Both the position numbers and the translations under genes were made by a program. The notes under the pieces are model-generated. The model saw only the letters and a list, made by a program, of their open reading frames with translations, had not been told where the DNA came from and ran no database searches. Below are positions 50,834 to 59,691 of a stretch of 64,000 nt of DNA, in pieces. Every line of letters starts with the position of its first letter. The stretch's first letter is position 1. The stretch is taken from positions 372,001 to 436,000 of the forward strand of contig NZ_JBIUAG010000005.1 of assembly GCF_044547355.1 (NCBI RefSeq), given 5' to 3'. The DNA comes from Kutzneria sp044547355 (GTDB lineage Bacteria; Actinomycetota; Actinomycetes; Mycobacteriales; Pseudonocardiaceae).

Positions 50834-52491
50834 GACGGCAGGACCCACAACGGGTTGGTGTAGAACCACAGGTCCCGCCACGGGTCGGCGGAGCCGAGCA
50901 CGTCCATGGCCGGCCCGACGGGATCGACGGCCGCGCCCCGGATGCCCACGGCGGTGCGGTTGCCGTCGGTGCCGCGCAGCCGCACGTAGCGGGGCCGGTC
51001 GACCCGGCCCAGCGGGTAGGTGAACCGCACGGCGCCGGTGGACTTGGTGACCTCGAAGGACTTCACGACCTTGGCGGTCGGGGCGACGAAGCCGTCACGG
51101 TCGGCGGCGGCGCCGGTGACGTCGCCGGCGATCACGTCGATACGGGCCAGCAGCGGCACGAACTGGGCCCAGTTGGGGCCGTTGGCCAGATCCACGGAGA
51201 TCACCAGGTCGACCTCGGCGCCCCGGCGGACGTGCAGCATGCCGCCCAGCGGCACCTCGTCCCGGCCGTTGCGGGCCCGCAGCCGCACGTCCAGCCCGCT
51301 GATCAGGCCGCCGTGGTCGACCCACACCCGGCCGGCGCGGATGCCGTCCATCACCGCGGCGTAGGAGAAGTCCCGCGCGCCGACGTGGGTCCGGGAGTAG
51401 TAGCCGGGCCAGAAGTCGGCGTCGGTCAGGTTGAGGTCGCCGCCGTAGACCGGGTCGTTGTACTTGCCGTTCTTGACGAAGTCCGAGCCCGGGCCGCGCA
51501 CCGCGTTGTCGGCGTAGACGTTGTGCGAGTCGGAGTTGGCGGTGATCCACCACGGCTTGCCCTCGGCCAGCAGGCTGTCCCACAGGCCGCCGACGGTCGA
51601 GGTCATCCAGTCGAAGCCGCCCCAGGTGCGGTAGCTCTCCAGCGGGTAGCCGGGGAAGGAGTCGGCGCTGGGGCTGTTGTCGTAGCCGCCGCGGCCGCTG
51701 CCGGGGCCGTGCGGCGCGGGGATGCCGGCCCCCTGGTGGCCGGGCGCGCCCTCCATGCCGACGGCGATCGACGGGGCGGCGTCGCGCCACGCGCGGATCT
51801 CGTGCGGCGAGTCGATTCCCTTGCGGGCCGGGTGGTTGGCCAGGAACAGGGCGTCCTGCACGCGGCGGCGGCGCACGGCGTCGGCCAGGAAGTTGACGCC
51901 GGCGATGGCCAGCGCCTCGTTGGCCGGGGTGCCGGCGGTGGCCGCCTTGACCACGCCGTCGTAGGAGTTCTCGAACTCCTTGAGCAGCGCGACCTCGTTG
52001 CGCCCGGGGTGCACGAACACGGTGCCGTGCTCGGCGGCCGGGATGTTCCACTCCAGGCCCTGGAACACCAGCGTGTCCTCGACGGCGTCGCGGGCGGCCA
52101 CGATGTCCGGGTTGACCTTGTCCACGCCGATCTTGGCGTGCTGCTCGCTGCCGTGGTCGGTGATGACCATCCAGTCCAGCCCGTAGGCGTTGGCGTGCCG
52201 GACGTGGTCGATCACCCGGTACTTGCCGTCGGAGCTGTACTGGGTGTGGATGTGGTGGTCACCGGCCAGCCACTGGAAACCGTTGCGCGACGGGCGGTCG
52301 CGCTCGGGGGCGGCGGAGGCGACGCCCGCGGTCAGCACGCTGGCCGAGGCCAGGCCGGCGCCCAGCAGCCCGGCCCGCCGGAACATCGATCTGCGCGATA
52401 ACTCGTCGGGGCTGAGCGCCTCGTCCGGCACCGCGGGGTCGGCGACGGCCGGCACGGGCTCGTGCGAGTGGTGATGGTGATGGTGTCCCAC
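50830..52491 (-). CDS. Tat-exported PHP-domain (CehA/McbA-like) metallohydrolase with native His6 N-terminus
   Basis: A protein of 553 residues starting at GTG with MGHHHHHHSHEP. A Tat signal (RRSMFRRAGLLGAGLA) lies about 35 residues in. The mature part has the PHP motifs GDHHIHTQYSSDGK, VITDHGS and NSDSHNVY, forming a multinuclear metal site for phosphoester hydrolysis. The C-terminal 150 residues are a beta domain. It heads a three-gene unit with the unknown protein and PhoD. The histidines precede the Tat signal, so they should be removed on export, or act as a metal-sensing or retention tag in the cytoplasm. Confidence 0.85.
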   Translation of the reverse strand: MGHHHHHHSHEPVPAVADPAVPDEALSPDELSRRSMFRRAGLLGAGLASASVLTAGVASAAPERDRPSRNGFQWLAGDHHIHTQYSSDGKYRVIDHVRHANAYGLDWMVITDHGSEQHAKIGVDKVNPDIVAARDAVEDTLVFQGLEWNIPAAEHGTVFVHPGRNEVALLKEFENSYDGVVKAATAGTPANEALAIAGVNFLADAVRRRRVQDALFLANHPARKGIDSPHEIRAWRDAAPSIAVGMEGAPGHQGAGIPAPHGPGSGRGGYDNSPSADSFPGYPLESYRTWGGFDWMTSTVGGLWDSLLAEGKPWWITANSDSHNVYADNAVRGPGSDFVKNGKYNDPVYGGDLNLTDADFWPGYYSRTHVGARDFSYAAVMDGIRAGRVWVDHGGLISGLDVRLRARNGRDEVPLGGMLHVRRGAEVDLVISVDLANGPNWAQFVPLLARIDVIAGDVTGAAADRDGFVAPTAKVVKSFEVTKSTGAVRFTYPLGRVDRPRYVRLRGTDGNRTAVGIRGAAVDPVGPAMDVLGSADPWRDLWFYTNPLWVLPS

Positions 52492-52703
52492 CTGGACCTC
52501 TTTCCGGGGCGACTCGGGCGTTCCGGGCGAAGCCTCACCTGCGTGGACAAACTGCGTCTAAACGGCATATGACGCGGAGGTGTCGATCGGCTGCGTGCTC
52601 ATTGGTGGCTTGACCAAGAGGTCCGATGTCTTCAGACTTTGTTTCCGTCAGAAATCATCGATCGTCCACGATCTGCTGGACGACGACCCGGGTCGGAGGC
52701 GCA

Positions 52704-54554
52704 ATGTCGCGGTTCTTGCTGCTGGGTGTGGCGTTGATGGTGGCCAGCGGCGGCGCGACCGCCGTCGCGGCCCCGGCGACGTCGCCGGTCGTGGTCAACG
52801 TGGCGGCGTTCGGGGCCGATCCGAGCGGGCGGGTCGACTCCGCGCCCGCGGTCACCGCGGCCCTGCGCTACGCCAGGAGCCACAACACCCGGCCGGTTCG
52901 CATCGTCTTCCCCAAGGGCGCCTACCAGCTCTATCCGGAGCGGGCCGAGACCCGCGAGCTGTACGTCTCCAACACCGTCGGGGCCGATCAGCAGTATCGC
53001 GACAAGACGATCGGCCTGCTGGTCGAGGACATGCACGACGTCACGATCGACGGCGGCGGGGCCGAGCTGATCTACCACGGCCTCCAGACGGCGTTCGCGG
53101 CGATCCGCTCGACCAACGTGACGTTCACGAACTTCTCGTTCGACTACGCCGCGCCCGAGGTCGTCGACGCCACGATCGCGTCCGCCGGCGTCTCCGGCGG
53201 GCACGCCTACCGCGTGCTGTCCATCCCCGCCGGCAGCCCGTACAAGGTCAACGGCACGCACATCACCTGGCTCGGCGAGACCAGCCCGGTCACCGGGCAG
53301 CCGTACTGGTCGGGCACGGACGGGTTGGAGTACAACCAGATCCACGATCCGGTCCAGCAGCGCACCTGGCGGGCCGACAACCCGCTGTTCAGTAACGTCT
53401 CAGCCGTTACGGACCTGGGCAACCGGCGGATCCGCATCGACTACACCACCGGGACCGCCCCGACCGACGCCGGGCTGGTGTACCAGATGCGGCTGATCGA
53501 GCGGGCCCAGCCGGGGGCGTTCATCTGGGAGTCCAGCAACGTCACGCTGCGCTCGATGAACGCCTACTACCTCCAGACCTTCGGCATGGTCGGCCAGTTC
53601 AGCCAGGACATCACCATCGACCGCGTGAACTTCGCTTCCGACCCGCGCTCGGGCCGCTCGACCGCGTCGTTCGCCGACTTCGTGCAGATGTCCGGGGTCA
53701 AGGGCAGAGTGTCCATCACCGACTGCCTGTTCGACGGTCCGCAGGACGACCCGATCAACATCCACGGCACCTACGTCGAGGTCGTCGGCCAGCCCGCCGC
53801 CGACACCCTGACCCTGTCCTACGAGCACCCGCAGACCGCCGGCTTCCCGCAGTTCTACCCCGGCGACCAGCTCCAGCTCGTCGACATGCTCACCACCACC
53901 CCGGTGGCCGGCGGCCAGGCGAAGGTCGTCGCGGTCGACGGGCCCAGCGGCTCCGACCACAGCAAGTCGTTGACCACCATGACCGTCAAGCTCGACCGGC
54001 CGGCGCCGGCCGGCGTGCACATCGGCGGCACGGTCGCGGAGAACCTCACCTACACCCCGTCGGTGGTGATCACCGGCAACACCTTCCGCAACGTGCCCAC
54101 CCGCGGCGTCCTGGTCACCACGCCCAAGCCGGTGCTCATCGCCCACAACACGTTCGACGGCATGACCATGTCCAGCGTGCAGGTCGCCGCCGACGCCTAC
54201 CAGTGGTTCGAGTCCGGGGCCGTGCGCGACGTCAAGATCCGCGACAACACCTTCACCCGGCCGTCCAGCCCGGTGATCATCGTCAATCCCACCAACCAGG
54301 TGGTGGACCCGGCCAATCCCGTGCACCACAACATCTCCGTCGAGGACAACCGGTTCGACATCGGCGACGTCACGGTGGTCGACGCCAAGAGCGTCGGCGG
54401 CTTCACCTTCAGCGACAACACCGTCCGCCGCCTCGACGCCCCGAGCGCCCCGCCCTACACCTCGCCGCTGTTCGTCTTCCAGGGCAGCACCGGCATCCAG
54501 ATCGCCCATAACCACTACGACCAGGGCCTGAACACCTCCGTGATCAGCAACTGA
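52704..54554 (+). CDS. Secreted right-handed beta-helix glycosidase, GH110-like (alpha-1,3-galactosidase type)
   Basis: A 616-residue protein with a signal peptide (FLLLGVALMVASGGATAVA). A pectate-lyase-like start (VNVAAFGADPSGRVDS) is followed by many beta-helix turns. The central region with FGMVGQFSQDITIDRVNF and DGPQDDPINIHGTY resembles GH110 enzymes, which remove terminal alpha-1,3-galactose such as blood-group B. The start is ATG 52704, with CGGAGG upstream. It is divergent from the PHP-type gene over 212 bases, and no LacI-type operator like those at 59614 is seen there. Confidence 0.75.
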   Translation: MSRFLLLGVALMVASGGATAVAAPATSPVVVNVAAFGADPSGRVDSAPAVTAALRYARSHNTRPVRIVFPKGAYQLYPERAETRELYVSNTVGADQQYRDKTIGLLVEDMHDVTIDGGGAELIYHGLQTAFAAIRSTNVTFTNFSFDYAAPEVVDATIASAGVSGGHAYRVLSIPAGSPYKVNGTHITWLGETSPVTGQPYWSGTDGLEYNQIHDPVQQRTWRADNPLFSNVSAVTDLGNRRIRIDYTTGTAPTDAGLVYQMRLIERAQPGAFIWESSNVTLRSMNAYYLQTFGMVGQFSQDITIDRVNFASDPRSGRSTASFADFVQMSGVKGRVSITDCLFDGPQDDPINIHGTYVEVVGQPAADTLTLSYEHPQTAGFPQFYPGDQLQLVDMLTTTPVAGGQAKVVAVDGPSGSDHSKSLTTMTVKLDRPAPAGVHIGGTVAENLTYTPSVVITGNTFRNVPTRGVLVTTPKPVLIAHNTFDGMTMSSVQVAADAYQWFESGAVRDVKIRDNTFTRPSSPVIIVNPTNQVVDPANPVHHNISVEDNRFDIGDVTVVDAKSVGGFTFSDNTVRRLDAPSAPPYTSPLFVFQGSTGIQIAHNHYDQGLNTSVISN

Positions 54555-54564
54555 CCCCCCGCTG

Positions 54565-54653
54565 CCCCCAAGGTCAAGGGACGTCTCCTCTCGCCCAACG
54601 CCAGGAACGGCCCTTTCACTGCGCCGGACGCCAGGAACGGGTCTTTCCTGACG
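54565..54653. repeat. Dispersed intergenic repeat, copy R4
   Basis: CCCAAGGTCAAGGGACG, then TCCTCTCGCCCAACG, then two degenerate CCAGGAACGG-type units ending GACGTCAGGGG. It fills the gap between the convergent GH110-like and LacI genes. Confidence 0.8.
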
Positions 54654-55673
54654 TCAGGGGTGGCCGCGGCGGACGGTGGTGGTGGGGACGATGGTGCGGC
54701 GGGCCGGTTGGCCGGCGCCGGGGCCGAGGCGGTCGAGCAGCAGGGTGGCGGCGCGGCGGCCGACCTCGTGGGCGTCGTAGGAGACCACGGTGATCGGCCG
54801 GTCCAGCAGGTCGGCCAGCTCGAAGTCGTCGAAGCCGGCGAGCACGGTGTCGGCGGACAGGCGGCGGATCTCCCGGTAGGCGGCCACGGTCAGCCGGTTG
54901 TTGGTGCAGAACAGGGCGGTCGCCCGGCCGACCAGGTCTCGGGTGGCGGCGGCGACGTCGTCCGGCCCGCGGCGGATGAGGTCCTCACGCGGGGCCAGCC
55001 CGGCCTCTTCGTGCGCCGCCCAGTAGCCCCGGAACCGCTCGGCCCCGGTGTACCGGGTGGGCGCGTTGCCCAGGAAGCCGATGGCCCGGTGTCCCTCGGC
55101 CACCAGCGTGGCGGTGGCGGCGTGAGCGCCGCCGAAGTCGTCCACCAACACAGTGTCCACATCGATGCCGGCCGGCGGGCTGGCCGCGAGCACGATCGGA
55201 ATCCCGCCCAGCGCCAAGGGATCCAGGTGCTGGTGGCGGGACCCGGCCGGCACCACGATCATGCCGTCGACCCGGCGGGCGACCAGGTCCTCGACCAGCT
55301 CGTGCTCGCGCTGGACCTGCCCGGCGGTGTTGCCGAGCACCAGCCGCAGCCCGTGCTCCTCGGCCACCTGCTCCGCGCCCAGCGCGAGCTGGGAGTAGAA
55401 GGGGTTGCCGAGATTGGTGACGACCAGGCCGATCATGCCGCTGGGCCGGCCCAGCCGGAGGTTGCGGGCCACCTCGTTGCGGCGGTAGCCCAACTCCCGC
55501 ACGGCCGCCAGCACCCGGTCCCGCGTCGCCTCGCTGACGTTCTCGTCCTTGAGCACCCGCGACACGGTCATCGCGCTCACCCCGGCCCGCGCCGCCACGT
55601 CGCGCATCGTGGGCGTCGCGTTCGGAGGCACGGCGGTGGCGCTTTCTGTGAAATCGGCACGCTTTTCGGTCAT
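54654..55673 (-). CDS. LacI-family transcriptional regulator of the mannoside locus
   Basis: A 339-residue regulator with an N-terminal helix-turn-helix (TMRDVAARAGVSAMTVSRVL) and hinge (RNEVARNLRLGRPSG), then a periplasmic-binding-protein-like domain. The ATG overlaps the ROK kinase stop by four bases. It probably binds the TTAACGTTAA-type sites between the isomerase and mannosidase genes, giving feedback control of the whole locus. Confidence 0.95.
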   Translation of the reverse strand: MTEKRADFTESATAVPPNATPTMRDVAARAGVSAMTVSRVLKDENVSEATRDRVLAAVRELGYRRNEVARNLRLGRPSGMIGLVVTNLGNPFYSQLALGAEQVAEEHGLRLVLGNTAGQVQREHELVEDLVARRVDGMIVVPAGSRHQHLDPLALGGIPIVLAASPPAGIDVDTVLVDDFGGAHAATATLVAEGHRAIGFLGNAPTRYTGAERFRGYWAAHEEAGLAPREDLIRRGPDDVAAATRDLVGRATALFCTNNRLTVAAYREIRRLSADTVLAGFDDFELADLLDRPITVVSYDAHEVGRRAATLLLDRLGPGAGQPARRTIVPTTTVRRGHP

Positions 55674-56533
55674 TGTAGGTGATGATCAGTCCGGGTGGCC
55701 CACCACGCCGCGCCGAGCAGCGGGGCGTCCACCGCGCGCAGGGCGGTGCGCAGCTCGGCGGCGGAGTGCAGGCTCGCCTTCAGCGGACCCTCGACCAGAT
55801 CCCAGGACGCGGCGATCGAGCCGCCGACGACCAGCACCGTCGCCTCGAACCTGGCCAGCCACGGGCCGATCGCCGCGCCGAGCGCGTGGAAGGCGTTGGC
55901 CAGCACGGTTTGGGCATGCCGGTCGCCGGTGCGGGCCAGCTCCGCGATGGCGTGCACGTCGGGGGAGTCCTCGCCGGCGTAGGCGGCGCGAATCGCCCGC
56001 CGTGACACGGTTTCCTCCAGCGGCCGGCCCAGGTAGCGCACCAGGTGGGCGCTGCCGTCGGGCGGCACCAGCGGGCCGTCGTTCACCGGCACGCCGTCGT
56101 CGAGGAACGCCGATCCGATGCCACTGCCGAGCGTGAGGCAGACCGCTCGACGATGCCCGGCTGCCGCCCCGGCAACGTGCTCGCCGATGCCGAACGCGTC
56201 GGCGTCATTGAGGAATCGCAGCCCGGCCGGCTCGGGCAGCCGTCGCGTCAACTCGGCCTTCACGTCGACGCCGTACAGCGACTCGAACTTGCCGACGTCC
56301 TGGAACAGTCCGATGCCCGCCTCGTAGTCGAACGGCCCCGGCACCGCGACGCCCCACTGCGCCCCGGCCGGGGCGTCGAGTTTCGCCGCCGCCGCGGCGA
56401 TGCCGTCCAGGATCTCCGCCTTGCCGCCGTTCGGAGTCAACGGCAGCCGCACGGCGATCTCCGCCGAGCCGTCGCGCACCAGCGCCGCCGTCACGTGGGT
56501 CCCGCCGATCTCCAGCACCGGCACCGGATCCAT
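55670..56533 (-). CDS. ROK-family sugar kinase
   Basis: A 287-residue ROK protein. The phosphate-binding loop is LEIGGTHVTAALV and the catalytic aspartate is in FLNDADAFGIGE. It then has LGSGIGSAFL and a C-terminal VVGGSIA segment. The zinc-binding CGxxGCxE motif of most ROK kinases is missing, as in some actinobacterial subgroups. In this operon it probably phosphorylates mannose or fructose before the isomerase step. Confidence 0.88.
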   Translation of the reverse strand: MDPVPVLEIGGTHVTAALVRDGSAEIAVRLPLTPNGGKAEILDGIAAAAAKLDAPAGAQWGVAVPGPFDYEAGIGLFQDVGKFESLYGVDVKAELTRRLPEPAGLRFLNDADAFGIGEHVAGAAAGHRRAVCLTLGSGIGSAFLDDGVPVNDGPLVPPDGSAHLVRYLGRPLEETVSRRAIRAAYAGEDSPDVHAIAELARTGDRHAQTVLANAFHALGAAIGPWLARFEATVLVVGGSIAASWDLVEGPLKASLHSAAELRTALRAVDAPLLGAAWWATRTDHHLQ

Positions 56534-56548
56534 TTGTCCTCCGAAAGG

Positions 56549-57883
56549 TCAGCGCATCGCCCGGAAAGTACCGGCCCGCAACGCATTCTCGATGTCCTCG
56601 AGGCTGCGTGCGCGAGTTTCCGGGACAAATCGCCGGACAAAAACGACGGCGAGCGCGTTGACCGCCGCGAACAGCCAGAACGTGCCGGTGGCGCCCAGCG
56701 CGCTGGTCAGCGACAAAGTGGTCAGACTGACCACGAGGTCGAACAGCCAGACGGCGAAAGTGGACACAGCGACCGCGACCGACCGCACCTCCAGCGGATA
56801 CATCTCCGGGCCGGCCAGCCACACCACGACCGACAGGCTGCCGCCGTTGCAGGCGATGTACCCGAGGACGCCCAGAATCACCACCCAGCGGGCCGCGCCG
56901 TCCGGGGCCGGCTGGATCATCAACACCGCCGCCAGGGCAACCAGGCACAACACCGCGCCCGGCAACAACGTCAGCAGCAGTCGTCGGCGGCCGAGGCGAT
57001 CCACCAGACGGATGCCGACGGCGACCATGAGGAAGTTGACGAGGCCGACGCCGACGGTCGTCAACATCGCCGCGTCCCGGCCGAATCCGGCGTCGCCGAG
57101 GATCGTCGGGGCGTAGTAGATGATCGCGTTGATGCCCGTGACCTGGGACGCGATGGCCAGGCCGATGCCGGCTATGAGCGCCGGGCGCAGCCAGGGGGCG
57201 CGCAGCATTGCCAACCGCCCCTTGGGAACCGTGGCCAGGTCGGCGATCTCGGCGTCCACCGCTTGATCGTCGGGGCGGACGCGGGACAGCACGGCGCGGG
57301 CGGCAGCCGGGTTCCCATGCGTGAACAGCCAGCGAGGACTTTCCGGCAGGGCAAGCATTCCCAGCAGCAGGATCACCGCCGGCAGCAGACCGAGGCCGAA
57401 CATCCAGCGCCAGCCGTCGTCGAGGGCGTAGCCGGCGAGGTACGCGGCGAGAATGCCGACGGTGATGGCCAGCTGGAACAACACCACCAGGCCGCCGCGC
57501 CGGTCCGGCGAAGCGAGCTCGGCGACGTACACGGGCACGGCTTGGGCGGCCAGGCCGACAGCGAAACCCAGTACCAGGCGGGCGATTCCGAGCGTCCACA
57601 GCTCGGGCGCGATCGCCGCCAACAGCGCGCCGACCGCGAACACCGTAGCGGCCACGATGATCGCGCGGCGGCGGCCGAGCCGGTCCGACAACCTTCCCGA
57701 CGAGCACGCGCCGGCGATCGCCCCGACGATGATCGCGCTGGTGATCAGCTGCTGGCCGAGGTCGCCCAGGCCGAAGTCGGCGGCGATCGTGGGCAGCGCC
57801 CCGGAGATGATGCCGGTGTCGTAACCGAACAGCAGACCGCCGAGGCTGCTGACGCCGGCGATGACCAGCAGCGACCGGGTCAT
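56549..57883 (-). CDS. Sugar-porter-family MFS transporter
   Basis: A protein of 444 residues with 12 predicted membrane segments and the sugar-porter signatures SDRLGRRR, PESPRWL, QVTGINAIIYYAP and the C-terminal VPETRARSLEDIE. ATG 57883 overlaps the stop of the isomerase-like gene by four bases. It should take up the monosaccharide released by the secreted mannosidase. Confidence 0.95.
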   Translation of the reverse strand: MTRSLLVIAGVSSLGGLLFGYDTGIISGALPTIAADFGLGDLGQQLITSAIIVGAIAGACSSGRLSDRLGRRRAIIVAATVFAVGALLAAIAPELWTLGIARLVLGFAVGLAAQAVPVYVAELASPDRRGGLVVLFQLAITVGILAAYLAGYALDDGWRWMFGLGLLPAVILLLGMLALPESPRWLFTHGNPAAARAVLSRVRPDDQAVDAEIADLATVPKGRLAMLRAPWLRPALIAGIGLAIASQVTGINAIIYYAPTILGDAGFGRDAAMLTTVGVGLVNFLMVAVGIRLVDRLGRRRLLLTLLPGAVLCLVALAAVLMIQPAPDGAARWVVILGVLGYIACNGGSLSVVVWLAGPEMYPLEVRSVAVAVSTFAVWLFDLVVSLTTLSLTSALGATGTFWLFAAVNALAVVFVRRFVPETRARSLEDIENALRAGTFRAMR

Positions 57884-59592
57884 GACGGCCGCCCTTCCCG
57901 AACCAGGGCCTTGACGACGTGGACCGGCCGGTCGCCGAGCGGCCGGAGACGATATGCGCCAACGGAAGCCGGCACGGTCAGGGTCTCGGCGAAGACCAGG
58001 TCGTGGACGCGGCCGTCGGCGGTCTCGATCAGCACGCCGTCGCCGGCCGAGACGTTGAGGATGTGGAAGCGGCCGTCGGTGTTGTCCTCGGCGGTTCCCT
58101 GATCCAGGACGAAACGGCGGACCTCGTACCAGAGTTCGGGCAGGGCGCCGATGAGTTCCTCGCGCCAGCCCGGGCCGGTGCGGAGGGCTCGGGGCTGCTG
58201 GATCAGGTCGTGGACGACGTCCTCGCCCTGGCGATCGCGGTCGAGGTTGGCGAAGCCGTGGTCGTAGGGCAGCGGCCGGGAACTGCCGTGGGCGTCGCGG
58301 CGCAGCCAGTCGTAGAACCGCAACGAGTAAAGGTAAGGCGTGGCGCTGATCTCCAGCACGAGGTTGCCGGCGCCGGAGGCGTGCGGGGTGCCGGCGGGGA
58401 TCAGGTAGAGCTGGCCGGGTTCGGCTTCGTGGCGCTGCACGAAGCGGTCCACCTCCATCGGCTCGCCGCGCTCGATTGCCAGCTCCACCTGCTTGCGCAT
58501 CAGGCCGAGGTCGGCATCCTCTTGCAGGCCAAGGTAAACCTGCGCGCCGGAGTTGGGACTGGCGGTGACGTAATAGGATTCGTGCTGGGTGTAGGGCCAG
58601 CCGAACCGCTCCCGCATGTACTCCGTCCGGGGATGCAGGTGCAGGGACAGATTGCCGCCGCCGACGGTGTCGAGGTAGTCGAAGCGGATCGGGAACGAGG
58701 TGCCGAACTCGGCGTGCACCTCTGTCCCGAGGAAGACCTCGGGGTGGAGCACGCACAGCAGTTGGAACGGCAGCTCGACATCGGCCTCCGGGGCGCCGAC
58801 GAGGATGCCGGCCTCGGGGGCGATCAGCTCGTAGCCGAGCGCGGTGTTGCCGGCCTGCGGGGAAAAGCCCAGCTCCCGGGCCGCCCACTGGCCGCCCCAT
58901 GGCGTGGAGTTGAAGTACGGGCGCGTGCGCACCGGCCCGGTGGCCAGGTGTTCGAGCGTGGCCGACATCGCCGGACCGTCCAGCGAGGTCGGGTCCTGCG
59001 GATCGCGGAGGTCTATCCAGCGATCGATGCGCTGGGCGATGGCGTCGCGGTGGCCGTCCGACATAGGCCAGTCGGCATAGAACAGGCGACGTAGGTCCCC
59101 GGGCATACCGTGCCGGCCGAGGTTCACGCCCACCGGCAGGTCGCCGGCGGCGACGGCGGCCTCGGCGTAGCGCTTGGGCAGGTCGGCGTACCACAGCACG
59201 TCGTGGTCGAGCAGCGCCGCGCCGGGGCCGTGCACGACCAGGATTCCGTTGTCCGGCAAGGTGATCTGCGGCAGTTCGCGGTAGACGTCGGCGATGCTGT
59301 TGCCGGCCAGCTTGAGGTAGTGCGGGTCGCAGCCGTCGTCGCCGGTGCGGCGGCGGACGGTGTCCCAGTCCGCCTCGTATGTCCGGAGATCTAGGTCCCA
59401 GGTCGTATGCCCCTCGGCCCGGATGGCGTCGAGCAGGCCGGCGACCGCCGCGGTCCAGTCGAGCGCGGCCGGCCCGTCCACGGCAAGCACCGCGGGCGCC
59501 GACGGCAGGGACCGCGCGGCGGCGGCCCAGCCGCGGACGACCTCCCCGGTCACCGGGGCGTAGCGCGGGTGACGGTCGTAGGAACGGGTCAC
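57880..59592 (-). CDS. Class I mannose-6-phosphate isomerase-like protein with N-terminal degenerate kinase-like domain
   Basis: A protein of 570 residues. The C-terminal two thirds is a cupin-type phosphomannose isomerase (NSTPWGGQW, LCVLHPEVFLGTEVHAEFG, LSLHLHPRTEYM, IPAGTPHASGAGN). The first 180 residues look like a uridine-kinase-type nucleotide-binding domain, but the Walker A position reads AVDGPAALDWT with no GKS, so it is probably not a kinase. The start is GTG 59592 with GGAGG upstream; the much longer open frame beyond it runs into the divergent gene. It interconverts mannose-6-phosphate and fructose-6-phosphate. Confidence 0.85.
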   Translation of the reverse strand: MTRSYDRHPRYAPVTGEVVRGWAAAARSLPSAPAVLAVDGPAALDWTAAVAGLLDAIRAEGHTTWDLDLRTYEADWDTVRRRTGDDGCDPHYLKLAGNSIADVYRELPQITLPDNGILVVHGPGAALLDHDVLWYADLPKRYAEAAVAAGDLPVGVNLGRHGMPGDLRRLFYADWPMSDGHRDAIAQRIDRWIDLRDPQDPTSLDGPAMSATLEHLATGPVRTRPYFNSTPWGGQWAARELGFSPQAGNTALGYELIAPEAGILVGAPEADVELPFQLLCVLHPEVFLGTEVHAEFGTSFPIRFDYLDTVGGGNLSLHLHPRTEYMRERFGWPYTQHESYYVTASPNSGAQVYLGLQEDADLGLMRKQVELAIERGEPMEVDRFVQRHEAEPGQLYLIPAGTPHASGAGNLVLEISATPYLYSLRFYDWLRRDAHGSSRPLPYDHGFANLDRDRQGEDVVHDLIQQPRALRTGPGWREELIGALPELWYEVRRFVLDQGTAEDNTDGRFHILNVSAGDGVLIETADGRVHDLVFAETLTVPASVGAYRLRPLGDRPVHVVKALVREGRPS

Positions 59593-59613
59593 GGCGACCT
59601 CCGATGCGGTGTT

Positions 59614-59625
59614 GTTAACGTTAAC
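59614..59625. promoter_or_regulatory. LacI-type operator GTTAACGTTAAC, site 1
   Basis: A perfect 12-base palindrome with the central CG typical of LacI-family operators, 22 bases upstream of the isomerase-like start (- strand) and 67 bases from the mannosidase start. Confidence 0.8.
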
Positions 59626-59670
59626 GATGGCCGCGAGGCTGTGGAGCGTCAAGTCTTGTCGTTCTGTGTG

Positions 59671-59682
59671 GTTATCGTTAAC
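59671..59682. promoter_or_regulatory. LacI-type operator GTTATCGTTAAC, site 2
   Basis: It matches site 1 at 11 of 12 positions and lies 9 bases before the mannosidase ATG, where it would block transcription or initiation. The spacing of 57 bases between sites would allow cooperative binding or a small loop. Confidence 0.75.
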
Positions 59683-59691
59683 AATCCGAGG

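Noticed and set aside
59407..59691. N-terminal extension of the GH38 frame to 59407
   Set aside because: It would run through the divergent isomerase gene and both LacI operators. The ATG at 59692 is followed at once by a signal peptide.
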